From: an uncultured Bacteroidota bacterium
Lineage (GTDB): Bacteria; Bacteroidota; Bacteroidia; Bacteroidales; SZUA-534
Direction of reading: 5' to 3'
Assembly (NCBI GenBank): GCA_937900725.1
Contig: CALCFP010000517.1
Coordinates: 1 to 14,646, forward strand
DNA length: 14,646 nucleotides
In this document: positions 6,015 to 13,302 of the stretch, in pieces
How the letters are laid out: the number at the start of each line of letters is the position of its first letter
How positions within the stretch are numbered: the first letter of the stretch is position 1
Position numbers and translations under genes: made by a program
Notes under the pieces: model-generated
Database searches by the model: none
What the model was told of the DNA's origin: nothing
The model's input: only the letters and a program-made list of their open reading frames with translations

Positions 6015-6851
6015 TCATTTACTGAAAACCGACTGAATTTTCTCCGTCTCGGCCAAGACGGCGTTAAACAGCATTTCAATGTTGAGCGGAGTCTCGCTGT
6101 CGTCGGCCATTTTTGGGCGGACAATGCAGTCACCGACGCCAAATGGTTGGCTGAAAATGGTGTTTTCGGGGTGGTTGCCTACGGCGCACTCGCCAAAAAC
6201 CAGATGTTGCACTATTTCCGTTACCGAATGGTTGAACAGCAACTTGCCGTCGCCAATGATGGTGATCTCGTCGATAAGGTTCTCGACGTCGCGCACCTGA
6301 TGAGTGGAGATGATGATTGTGCGCTCATCGTTCATACAGCCCGACACCACCTTGCGGAATTGGCTTTTCGACGGGATATCTAGGCCGTTGGTTGGCTCGT
6401 CCATAATCAGGAGCGAGGTGTTGGTGGCAAGCGCAAAGCACACAAAAGCCTTTTTCTTCTGGCCCATCGAGAGCGCCTTCAGATTCATATTGCGGTCCAT
6501 ATTGAAACCTGCCAGGCAACGGTCGAGCGTCTCGTTGCTGAATTTCGGGTAGAACGGAGCATTCAACGTTATGTACTTGTCGAAAGGCATATTAGGCAAA
6601 TCGAACTCTTCTGGCACAATGAAAAGGTCGGCCAGCGCATTCGGGTTGCGCTTTTGCATATTGTAGCCATTGAACATCACTTCGCCTTTTTGCGCGAACA
6701 GAAGTCCGCTCATAAGGTATAGCAACGTCGACTTGCCTGCGCCGTTCAGGCCGAGCAGGCCGTAGATTTTACCTTCGTTGAAGGATAGATTCAGGTTACT
6801 GAACACCTTGTGATTCTTGTAACCAAACTGTAAATCGTTAATTGTTACCAT
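6015..6851 (-). CDS. ABC transporter ATP-binding protein, YtrB/CcmA-like (278 aa)
   Basis: Cytoplasmic ATPase that drives the two downstream permeases. Walker A is GLNGAGKST (residues 34-42). The Q-loop region reads FIVPEEFDLP, with Glu in place of Gln as in many YtrB/BcrA-like ATPases. The signature is LSMGQKKK in place of LSGGQ, Walker B with the D-loop is LLIMDEPTNGLD, and the H-switch is ISTHQ. The C-terminal ~60 residues after the ATPase core are an extra tail of unknown use. It is the first gene of the seven-gene operon. Its stop (6017-6015) overlaps the alternative start of permease 1. A promoter at 6895-6924 and a candidate GntR operator at 6870-6893 lie upstream. Family is certain; substrate is not predictable from sequence. 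Confidence 0.95.
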   Translation of the reverse strand: MVTINDLQFGYKNHKVFSNLNLSFNEGKIYGLLGLNGAGKSTLLYLMSGLLFAQKGEVMFNGYNMQKRNPNALADLFIVPEEFDLPNMPFDKYITLNAPFYPKFSNETLDRCLAGFNMDRNMNLKALSMGQKKKAFVCFALATNTSLLIMDEPTNGLDIPSKSQFRKVVSGCMNDERTIIISTHQVRDVENLIDEITIIGDGKLLFNHSVTEIVQHLVFGECAVGNHPENTIFSQPFGVGDCIVRPKMADDSETPLNIEMLFNAVLAETEKIQSVFSK

Positions 6852-6869
6852 CTTATATGTTCGTTTATT

Positions 6870-6893
6870 AGTGTATTAGATGATTAGTACACT
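6870..6893. promoter_or_regulatory. Probable YtrA-type GntR operator AGTGTA-N12-TACACT
   Basis: Perfect inverted repeat: AGTGTA (6870-6875), 12 bases, TACACT (6888-6893). It begins one base downstream of the -7 box of the ABC operon (6902-6895), so it covers the expected start of transcription, an ideal place for repression. From memory, B. subtilis YtrA binds AGTGTA-13 bp-TACACT; the half-sites here are identical and the spacer is one base shorter. The operon encodes a YtrA-type regulator, so the site and its binder are found together. Confidence 0.75.
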
Positions 6894-6894
6894 G

Positions 6895-6924
6895 CAAATG
6901 TAGCAATCATTTTCAATCTGCAAT
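6895..6924 (-). promoter_or_regulatory. Promoter of the ABC/GntR/lipoprotein operon
   Basis: On the minus strand TACATTTG (6902-6895) is an exact Bacteroidetes -7 element (TAnnTTTG). ATTG (6924-6921) is a 3-of-4 match to the -33 TTTG, 18 bases upstream. Start of transcription would be near 6889, giving a leader of about 37 bases to the ATG at 6851. Confidence 0.65.
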
Positions 6925-6931
6925 CATTTTC
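6903..6931. repeat. 12-base direct repeat GCAATCATTTTC upstream of the ABC promoter
   Basis: Exact copies at 6903-6914 and 6920-6931, 17 bases start to start. They fill the spacer and the -33 zone of the promoter, where an activator or second repressor could bind. Confidence 0.6.
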
Positions 6932-7068
6932 TTGAAAAATTTTGTTTGAAAATAAGGCAGTTGGCACGTGATAGTATTTTTAGTCATTGAAAATCAATGT
7001 GTTGTGCTAATGTTTTTTTGGTACGATTTAATTGCCTGAGTTGTAACATTCTATTAAATTCATAGTCA

Positions 7069-7076
7069 TATCTTTG
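7069..7076 (+). promoter_or_regulatory. -7 element of the first acyltransferase gene
   Basis: TATCTTTG is an exact TAnnTTTG match, 46 bases before the ATG. A poor -33 candidate (GTTG at 7040-7043) is 25 bases upstream, longer than usual, so the promoter may be weak or need an activator. Confidence 0.55.
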
Positions 7077-7079
7077 TAT

Positions 7080-7106
7080 AAAGGTGTGTTCTATAAATAC
7101 ACCTTT
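7080..7106. repeat. Perfect inverted repeat in the acyltransferase leader
   Basis: AAAGGTGT (7080-7087), 11 bases, ACACCTTT (7099-7106). It lies at the expected 5' end of the mRNA, just after the -7 box and 15 bases before the start codon. It could be a leader hairpin or an operator. The core GTGT...ACAC is like that of the GntR operator but with spacing three bases shorter. Confidence 0.55.
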
Positions 7107-7121
7107 TAAAAAATGCGATAA

Positions 7122-8141
7122 ATGAACAAACGGCTTTACTATTTAGACAATCTGAAGGTCTTTCTTACGGCATTGGTAGTGTTCCACCACGCAAACATTC
7201 CATTTTCGCACGCGGGCGATTGGGGATACTCACCGAGCAATCCTGCAGAGTTTATTCCGAACCTTTGGCATTTCAATTCAATAAACGCCACATTCTTTAT
7301 GGGATTGTTTTTCTTTATCTCGGGCTTTTTTGTTCCAGGAAGTTACGACCGCCAAGGCGGAAAAACATTCTGCCAGAAAAAACTCTTGCGGTTGGGCATT
7401 CCGTTGCTGTTAGTAACAATGATTGTCAGTTCGGCTGACCATTGCTTGTCGTTCGCTCACGTTTGGTTTGTTGAGAGTTTGCTCATTTTCAGTCTTTTAT
7501 ATGCATTAGTAAGACAATTTGCAAAGCCAATTGACAGCAAAAACGCCAAATCGCGACTTACAATATTGGCGATTGTAGCGTTTGCCACCGTTTTGGGATT
7601 GTTGCAATTGCTCATACGCGGTGTCAGCAATCAGGACAACTGGATAATGTTTTTGGGCTTCATAAGAATGGAACCCGCCCACTATTTGCAATATGCATCG
7701 CTGTTTGTGCTGGGGATTTTAGCATACCGACTTGGCTGGCTGGAAAAACTGAAAAACAGCATCGGAATAGGTGCCGTTATTGCCTCAATACTGTTTTGCA
7801 TTGGCGACTTGCTTCGTGGCGAAAATGCTTGGGGCGGTTTTGTATGGCATTGGTTCGGGATGTACGAGGCGTTTATGTGCGTGTCTATCTGCATTGCGCT
7901 GATTTGGATTTTCCGCGAATTTGGAAATTGGTCGGGCAGTTTTTGGAAATGGTGTTCCGCTCAAACGTACGGCGCATATATATTTCACCTATTTGTTTTG
8001 TTGTCAATAGAATACGCTATGGATAACGTTGCAATGCCTGTCTTTTTGAAATTCATTCTCGAAGGCTCTTTGGCTACAATTTTTTCATTTGCAATAACGT
8101 GGCTATTCCGACTTATACCAGGCGTGAAGAAAGTGCTGTAA
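7122..8141 (+). CDS. Acyltransferase family 3 membrane protein (339 aa)
   Basis: Polytopic inner-membrane protein of the acyltransferase-3 (OafA-like) family, which transfers acetyl or other acyl groups to sugars of surface polysaccharides, peptidoglycan or small molecules. The N-terminal signature DNLKVFLTALVVFHH (residues 9-23) matches the family, with Lys12 in place of the common Arg and a His22-His23 pair. FFFISGFF (about 63-70), KKLLRLGIP (about 86-94) and HVWFVESLLIFSLLY (about 112-126) are typical further blocks. About ten hydrophobic segments are visible. It is the only plus-strand gene in the accessory block and is divergent from the ABC operon. It is weakly related to the acyltransferase on the other side of ileS. 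Acceptor substrate unknown. Confidence 0.88.
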   Translation: MNKRLYYLDNLKVFLTALVVFHHANIPFSHAGDWGYSPSNPAEFIPNLWHFNSINATFFMGLFFFISGFFVPGSYDRQGGKTFCQKKLLRLGIPLLLVTMIVSSADHCLSFAHVWFVESLLIFSLLYALVRQFAKPIDSKNAKSRLTILAIVAFATVLGLLQLLIRGVSNQDNWIMFLGFIRMEPAHYLQYASLFVLGILAYRLGWLEKLKNSIGIGAVIASILFCIGDLLRGENAWGGFVWHWFGMYEAFMCVSICIALIWIFREFGNWSGSFWKWCSAQTYGAYIFHLFVLLSIEYAMDNVAMPVFLKFILEGSLATIFSFAITWLFRLIPGVKKVL

Positions 8142-8263
8142 CGTGGAGCGATGAAAAAATGTTGATTCTTGTTACAGCAAAAGCGTGCAAGATTTTATAG
8201 GAAAGGTAGAGACGTGGCACGCGTCCCTTCAACAAAAACACAAGGCAAGACGAATAAAGTCTC

Positions 8264-8289
8264 CATTCCATACGGAATGCGCCAATGTC
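8264..8289. repeat. Second copy of the palindrome plus GGAATGCGCCAATGTC word
   Basis: CATTCC (8264-8269), ATAC, GGAATG (8274-8279) is a palindrome like 1011-1027. Positions 8274-8289 repeat exactly, in the same orientation, the 16 bases at 1021-1036. The rest of 8142-8308 shows only a short GC-rich near-palindrome (GACG 8211-8214 with CGTC 8222-8225) and no gene. Confidence 0.6.
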
Positions 8290-8308
8290 CATACAATCAA
8301 CAAGGATT

Positions 8309-8344
8309 AAAAAAAGGCGAACACGTCTTGCGTATTCGCCTTTT
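8309..8344 (-). terminator. Bidirectional terminator of ileS and the acyltransferase
   Basis: AAAAGGCGAA (8312-8321) and TTCGCCTTTT (8335-8344) form a perfect 10-bp stem with a 13-base loop. On the minus strand the GC part is followed by seven T (8315-8309), a good intrinsic terminator 24 bases after the ileS stop. On the plus strand four T follow, weaker, for the acyltransferase that ends at 8141. Confidence 0.85.
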
Positions 8345-8367
8345 GAATGATATCGGTTGTATTGCTT

Positions 8368-11300
8368 TTACTTTACAAGTTCAACCTTTATATAAAGATT
8401 AACGTCGTCGTCAATGTCAACAGTAATGGCATTGTCGGCGTTAAGGTTGCCCACAATATCGATGCTGTTGGCAAGTGTTTGTCCAGCAATGTATTGCTTG
8501 AATGCCACAATGGCATTGTCGGAATAGTCGTTTGCCGAAATCTGAATGTTAATCTTGTCGGTAACTTCAAAACCGCTGTCCTTGCGGATGTTCTGTATGC
8601 GGTTCACAAGTTCGCGGGCGACACCCTCGTTCTTCAGTTCGTCGGTGATGGTTATGTCGAGAGCCACTGTCAGAGTGCCTTCGTTGGTAACCAGCCAGCC
8701 AGGAATGTCTTCCGAAACAATCTCGACATCGGTGCGGACAAGCGTAAGCGTCTCGCCATCAACCTTTATGTCGAACTTCTCGTCTGATTCAAGTTGGGCG
8801 ATGTCCTCTTGGCTCATTTGTGCAATGGCAGACGAAATCTGCTTCATTATCTTGCCGTATTTCGGACCAAGCACCTTGAAGTCGGGCTTGATGCGCTTAA
8901 CCAATATGCCTGTCGTGTTTTCCAGAAGTTCGACTTCCTTCACGTTCACTTCGGTCATTATTATTGACTTGACGGCCTCAATTTGGCGACGCATCTTGTC
9001 GCTGTGGATAGGAACCATAATCTTGCTCAGTGGCTGACGGACCTTCAGGCTCACCTTTCGGCGCAAGCCAAGAACCATTGACGACACGCGCTGTGCCATA
9101 GCCATACGTTCCTCAAGGTCGGTGTCGATTGCCGACTCGTCAACCTTAGGGAAGTTTGTAAGGTGAACCGATGTGCCACAACGGCCTGTCGCGGTGTTCA
9201 AATCCTTGAACAGCATATCCATATAGAATGGCGCTATCGGGCTACCCAAGACGGCCACCGTCTCCAGGCAAGTGTAGAGTGTCTGATAGGCGCCAATCTT
9301 GTCGTTGTCGTATTGTCCGCCCCAGAAGCGCTTGCGGTTGAGACGCACGTACCAGTTGCTCAGGTTGTCGATTACGAAATCCTGAATGGCGCGTCCTGCG
9401 CGTGTAGGCTCATAGTTGTCGAGTGCGTCCTGAACTTCCTTGATGAGCGAGTTCAGCAACGACAGTATCCAGCGGTCGATTTCAGGACGCTCGGCCAGCG
9501 GAATATCCTTCTCCTTATATGTAAAGCCGTCGACATTGGCATACAATGCAAAGAAACTGTATGTATTATAGAGTGTTCCGAAGAATTTGCGCTTTACTTC
9601 GTCAACGCCCTCAATGTCGAATTTCAGGTTGTCCCAAGGTTGTGCATTGGTAATCATATACCAGCGCAATGGGTCGGAGCCGAATTTCTCGATTGTCTCA
9701 AACGGATCGACGGCATTGCCCAGACGTTTTGACATCTTGCTTCCGTTCTTGTCAAGAACGAGTCCGTTGCTGATGATGTTCTTGAAGGCCACCTTGCCGT
9801 TTATCATTGTGCTGATGGCATGCAGAGTGTAGAACCAGCCACGTGTTTGGTCAACGCCTTCGGCAATGAAGTCGGCAGGATAGAGCGTGTTGAAGTCGTC
9901 CTTGTGCTCAAATGGCCAGTGGCGCTGTGCGAATGGCATTGCACCAGAATCGAACCACACGTCGATAAGGTCCTTCTCGCGGTACATTGGCTGTCCGTTT
10001 GACGAGACAAGCACCACTCCGTCGATGTATGGGCGGTGAAGGTCGATCTTCTCGTAGTTGTCCTTTGAGTAGTCGCCCACCTTGAAGCCTTTGGCAGTAT
10101 ATGGGTTTTCCTTCATCAACCCAGCCTTGATGGATTTTTCAATCTCGGCGCAAAGTTCTTCAACCGAGCCGATGCACAACTCTTCGGAGCCGTCTTCGGT
10201 GCGCCAGATAGGAAGCGGTGTTCCCCAATAGCGTGAACGGCTGAGGTTCCAGTCGTTGAGGTTCTCGAGCCATTTGCCGAATCGGCCTTCGCCAGTGCTT
10301 TGAGGTTTCCAGTTTATGGTCTTGTTTAGTTCGAACATCTGATCCTTGACAGCCGATGCCTTGATGAACCAACTGTCGAGCGGGTAGTAGAGCACGGGCT
10401 TGTCGGTGCGCCAGCAATGCGGATAGTTGTGAACGTGCTTTTCAATCTTGAACACAGTGCCGTCGGCCTTCATCTTCATACAGATGAAGATGTCGAGGTT
10501 TTCGGCCTTCTGCGCCGACTGCTCGTCGTATTTTCCGTCGACGGTGAACTGCGGGTCGTAGGCATTCTTAACCCAACGGCCTTCATATTCCTTATAGATG
10601 TCGGTCTTTACAAAATCTTTAGCGAAACTGCTGTCGAGGTCCGATATGAAGTAGTATTTGCCTGTCATATCGACCATTGGACGGGTTTCGCCAGCCTTGT
10701 TGATCATAAACAGCGACGGTATGCCAGCCAACTTGGCCACTTTGGCGTCGTCGGCGCCGAAGGTAGGAGCAATGTGGACAATGCCCGTGCCGTCTTCGGT
10801 AGTTACATAGTCGCCAGGGATTACGCGGAAAGCATCAGCCTTCTTGTTGACAATCTTCTTATCGACCAATTCGCAAGGGTCAACCCAAGGGAAGAGTTGC
10901 TCGTAGTGGATGCCAACAAGGTCGGAGCCCTTCATTTCGGCGATGATGTTGCCAGGGTTCTTGTCGTTGAAGTAGGCGCTGAAACGTGCCTTTGCCACAA
11001 TGACGGTGCATTTCTTTTCGGTATATGGATTCTGTGTCTCAACAGCCACATAGTCGATTTTCGGCCCTACGCACAATGCCGTGTTTGAAGGCAATGTCCA
11101 AGGAGTTGTTGTCCAGGCGATAATGTAGAGTTGCTTGTATTCATCGCCAGCCTTGCCAATGATGTCTTTTACAAGAGCGTTGTCGTTGTCGGTAACCTTG
11201 AACTGTGCAGTGCAGGTGGTGTCTTTCACATCGCGGTAGCAACCAGGTTGGTTTAGTTCGTGCGACGAAAGTCCAGTGCCTGCGGCAGGCGAATAAGGCT

Positions 11301-11841
11301 GAATGGTGTAGCCCTTGTACAGAAGTCCTTTCTTGTAGATTTCCTTCAGCAAGTACCACAACGACTCGATGTATCGGTTGTCGTAAGTGATGTAAGGGTC
11401 GTCCATATTGACCCAATATCCCATTTTGGCGGTAAGGTCGCGCCAAAGGTCGGTGTATTTCATCACCTCTGAACGGCAGGCGCGGTTGTAGTCGTCAACG
11501 CTGATTTTCTTGCCGATGTCTTCCTTGGTGATTCCGAGTTGCTTTTCCACGCCAAGTTCGACAGGCAGTCCGTGAGTGTCCCAGCCAGCCTTGCGGTCCA
11601 CCAGGAATCCTTGCAGAGTCTTGTAACGGCAAATGATATCCTTGATGCTACGTGCCATAACGTGGTGAATGCCAGGCTTGCCGTTTGCCGACGGCGGACC
11701 TTCGAAGAAAATGAATTTTGGATGGCCTTCACGGGCATCGATGCTCTTTTGGAATGTGTTTTCGTTGTTCCATTCAGCAAGTACGTCCTTGTTGATTTGT
11801 GACAAGTCTAACTGCTTGTGTTCGGGGAATTTACCGCTCAT
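8368..11841 (-). CDS. ileS: Isoleucyl-tRNA synthetase with altered (GIHH) class I signature
   Basis: Charges tRNA-Ile with isoleucine in the cytoplasm. 1157 residues from ATG 11841-11839 (MSGKFPEHKQL). The longer frame to 11910 adds 23 hydrophobic residues and would run into the promoter, so I reject it. The class I signature site reads ANGKPGIHHVM: the usual HxGH is GIHH (residues 57-60, bases 11673-11662). The KMSKS loop is KMSKR (702-706). The editing domain is present (WTTTPWTLPSN near 240-252 and GIVHIAPTFGADD near 352-365), followed by the anticodon-binding domain. The C-terminus lacks the zinc-finger cysteines of E. coli-type enzymes, which fits the IleRS2-like class. As I recall, IleRS2 enzymes with GxHH are strongly mupirocin-resistant. 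It has its own promoter and terminator. The dksA-like gene and lspA, its usual neighbours, are 7.6 kb away. Confidence 0.97.
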   Translation of the reverse strand: MSGKFPEHKQLDLSQINKDVLAEWNNENTFQKSIDAREGHPKFIFFEGPPSANGKPGIHHVMARSIKDIICRYKTLQGFLVDRKAGWDTHGLPVELGVEKQLGITKEDIGKKISVDDYNRACRSEVMKYTDLWRDLTAKMGYWVNMDDPYITYDNRYIESLWYLLKEIYKKGLLYKGYTIQPYSPAAGTGLSSHELNQPGCYRDVKDTTCTAQFKVTDNDNALVKDIIGKAGDEYKQLYIIAWTTTPWTLPSNTALCVGPKIDYVAVETQNPYTEKKCTVIVAKARFSAYFNDKNPGNIIAEMKGSDLVGIHYEQLFPWVDPCELVDKKIVNKKADAFRVIPGDYVTTEDGTGIVHIAPTFGADDAKVAKLAGIPSLFMINKAGETRPMVDMTGKYYFISDLDSSFAKDFVKTDIYKEYEGRWVKNAYDPQFTVDGKYDEQSAQKAENLDIFICMKMKADGTVFKIEKHVHNYPHCWRTDKPVLYYPLDSWFIKASAVKDQMFELNKTINWKPQSTGEGRFGKWLENLNDWNLSRSRYWGTPLPIWRTEDGSEELCIGSVEELCAEIEKSIKAGLMKENPYTAKGFKVGDYSKDNYEKIDLHRPYIDGVVLVSSNGQPMYREKDLIDVWFDSGAMPFAQRHWPFEHKDDFNTLYPADFIAEGVDQTRGWFYTLHAISTMINGKVAFKNIISNGLVLDKNGSKMSKRLGNAVDPFETIEKFGSDPLRWYMITNAQPWDNLKFDIEGVDEVKRKFFGTLYNTYSFFALYANVDGFTYKEKDIPLAERPEIDRWILSLLNSLIKEVQDALDNYEPTRAGRAIQDFVIDNLSNWYVRLNRKRFWGGQYDNDKIGAYQTLYTCLETVAVLGSPIAPFYMDMLFKDLNTATGRCGTSVHLTNFPKVDESAIDTDLEERMAMAQRVSSMVLGLRRKVSLKVRQPLSKIMVPIHSDKMRRQIEAVKSIIMTEVNVKEVELLENTTGILVKRIKPDFKVLGPKYGKIMKQISSAIAQMSQEDIAQLESDEKFDIKVDGETLTLVRTDVEIVSEDIPGWLVTNEGTLTVALDITITDELKNEGVARELVNRIQNIRKDSGFEVTDKINIQISANDYSDNAIVAFKQYIAGQTLANSIDIVGNLNADNAITVDIDDDVNLYIKVELVK

Positions 11842-11887
11842 AACTATATATGATGTTATTATTATAATATCGAATTCAAATAACCCA

Positions 11888-11918
11888 CAAATATAATTTA
11901 GAATTGGCAAAGAGCAAA
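11888..11918 (-). promoter_or_regulatory. Promoter of ileS
   Basis: On the minus strand TTTG (11918-11915), 19 bases, then TATATTTG (11895-11888), a full match to the Bacteroidetes -33/-7 pattern. Expected start near 11882, with a leader of about 40 bases. No T-box-like structure fits in so short a leader. Confidence 0.75.
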
Positions 11919-11921
11919 TGC

Positions 11922-11949
11922 ATAAAAAAGCTTGTGAGTTTACAAGCTT
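11922..11949 (-). terminator. Terminator upstream of ileS, for the second acyltransferase
   Basis: AAGCTTGT (11928-11935), loop GAGTTT, ACAAGCTT (11942-11949): a perfect 8-bp stem. On the minus strand it runs into TTTTTTATG, giving a U-run of six. It lies 120 bases after the acyltransferase stop and directly before the -33 box of ileS, so it isolates ileS from upstream transcription. Confidence 0.7.
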
Positions 11950-11973
11950 GAATATTCATAATCAATGCAATGA

Positions 11974-12039
11974 CCGATATTTTTCATCATTTGGATTTTG
12001 TAAGATTCCAAGCGCAAGGCAGATAAATGAAAATATCGG
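11974..12039. repeat. Long-range inverted repeat CCGATATTTT / AAAATATCGG
   Basis: Perfect 10-base arms at 11974-11983 and 12030-12039. The symmetry continues inward with bulges (CAT...ATTT against AAATG). It lies in the 3' region of the second acyltransferase transcript, upstream of its terminator. Confidence 0.45.
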
Positions 12040-12068
12040 CAAAAGAGCCAATATTTGCCGGCAGGGTG

Positions 12069-13193
12069 CTATTCAACAAGCGCAGGAGCAATTTTCTTCA
12101 GCACATTGAAAACTATGAATGCCAATGCAAATGATGCGATGCAACTCAGCGAACCAGTGAACAACCATTTAAAGAACAATGGAATAGACATTGATTCAAA
12201 CAGATAAGTAAACAATACGATAGGAACGGGGTAGAAGAAATATGCTGTAAACGACATTTCGGAAAGCTTGACAGACAGTTTGCCAGGGTGGTTCAAGTAG
12301 GAGTGGAAGAATGACATAAGAAACATACAGATGCCTACACATACCATAGGTTCCCAAAGAGCGTAAAACAGTGATTGCGAGTTCATTCCGCCAGTAAAGA
12401 CAGACCAATCCTTGACATAATGCAACGAAAACAAAAGCATCGGCAAGCACAGGAATGAAAAAATCAGCCAGGGAACAGAATTATTAACCCGCAATTGGCT
12501 TATCCAGTTGAATCTTTGCCCGATAAGTCCTACAATGAATGTGCCTAGGTAAAGGGTATAAAATCCCCATTTGATGCCAGGTCCGATTGTAGATGCCGGT
12601 GAAACCAGCCTGATGATGAAAGAAACGGTGCCTATGCATATTATGAACAGGGTTGTGCGGAAAGGCGTAATGTGGTCCCACATACTCAGTACACGTTCAG
12701 TTTTTTTCCGGTAAAACTTCTTTAAGAAGGCGTAGGCCAGCTCAAATACCAAAAGCAAGGCTACAAACCAGAACGAGCCGAATGTTGGCTTGTGAGAAAG
12801 GAAATCAATTACAAACTGCAACCAGCCAATTTCAACATTGCCTTTGGTTTTTGCCACAAAATAAAGGTAAGATGGGTGAAAGAGAGTTACATACAGCAAC
12901 AAAGGAATGCCTAGAACTATCAGCCGTGTTTTGACAAAATTCCTGAAGCCGTGCTTCTGATATGTAATGTAAGCCAGCATAGCCGTTGTAATGAAATACA
13001 GGCCCATCATAAATGAAATGTTGATTGTCTTGACGGTGTTTACCACAATCAGTGAGGTGCCAACAAACCGGTCAGCCGATGTATAGTACCAGGGTCCTAT
13101 ACCGCCAAAGGCAATTAGCGACTGATGGAATATGATGTAGCAGATTAGAAAAACCCGCAACCTGTCGATGTAGAAATAGCGTTCGTTTCCCAT
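12069..13193 (-). CDS. Second acyltransferase family 3 membrane protein (374 aa)
   Basis: Polytopic membrane protein of the same family as 7122-8141. The signature is DRLRVFLICYIIFHQ, followed by GGIGPWYY as in many Bacteroidetes members. The usual His-His is His-Gln here, so the position matching the R-x10-H histidine of better-studied members is Gln; activity may be altered, although the first His is kept. Other blocks are KTRLIVLGIPLLLY and FWFVALLLVFELAY. About ten membrane segments. I chose ATG 13193-13191: the upstream TTG (13214) lies inside the -7 box of its own promoter and so cannot be in the mRNA. It is divergent from tatD and ends upstream of ileS. Substrate unknown; it probably acylates an envelope glycan. 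Confidence 0.87.
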   Translation of the reverse strand: MGNERYFYIDRLRVFLICYIIFHQSLIAFGGIGPWYYTSADRFVGTSLIVVNTVKTINISFMMGLYFITTAMLAYITYQKHGFRNFVKTRLIVLGIPLLLYVTLFHPSYLYFVAKTKGNVEIGWLQFVIDFLSHKPTFGSFWFVALLLVFELAYAFLKKFYRKKTERVLSMWDHITPFRTTLFIICIGTVSFIIRLVSPASTIGPGIKWGFYTLYLGTFIVGLIGQRFNWISQLRVNNSVPWLIFSFLCLPMLLFSLHYVKDWSVFTGGMNSQSLFYALWEPMVCVGICMFLMSFFHSYLNHPGKLSVKLSEMSFTAYFFYPVPIVLFTYLFESMSIPLFFKWLFTGSLSCIASFALAFIVFNVLKKIAPALVE

Positions 13194-13211
13194 TGTTGAC
13201 AAAGAATGTTC

Positions 13212-13242
13212 CAAAAGTAAAAAATAACCGCAGTTTTACAAA
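13212..13242 (-). promoter_or_regulatory. Promoter of the second acyltransferase
   Basis: Minus strand TTTG (13242-13239), 19 bases, TACTTTTG (13219-13212): full match to both elements with the same spacing as ileS. Start near 13206 leaves a leader of only about 13 bases and decides for ATG 13193. Confidence 0.7.
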
Positions 13243-13278
13243 AAATCGGCATATTGGAATTGCAAGCCAGCCAATTGC

Positions 13279-13286
13279 TATTTTTG
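13279..13286 (+). promoter_or_regulatory. Candidate -7 element of tatD
   Basis: TATTTTTG matches TAnnTTTG, 16 bases before the ATG. A possible -33 (ATTGG, TTG at 13254-13256) is 22 bases upstream. The leader would be very short, about 10 bases. Confidence 0.45.
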
Positions 13287-13302
13287 CGGAAAATAGTCAG
13301 AA

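Noticed and set aside
8546..9732. Further antisense frames of 163 and 189 codons over ileS
   Set aside because: Same reason; mutually overlapping and without start signals.
10417..11088. 223-codon open frame antisense to ileS
   Set aside because: Opposite strand of a highly conserved gene. Long antisense frames are expected here from codon bias, and the product resembles no known protein.
11842..11882. T-box riboswitch ahead of ileS
   Set aside because: The leader predicted from the promoter is about 40 bases, too short for a T-box, and no T-box core sequence is visible.
11842..11910. N-terminal extension of ileS by 23 residues
   Set aside because: It would start upstream of the mapped-looking -7 element (11895-11888) and adds a hydrophobic run not typical of the enzyme.
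11918..12109. 63-codon plus-strand frame between ileS and the acyltransferase
   Set aside because: It runs through a terminator hairpin and another inverted repeat and into the acyltransferase antisense. No coding character is visible.
13194..13214. TTG start giving seven more residues for the second acyltransferase
   Set aside because: The codon lies inside the predicted -7 box of the gene's own promoter. The family signature begins soon after the ATG at 13193.
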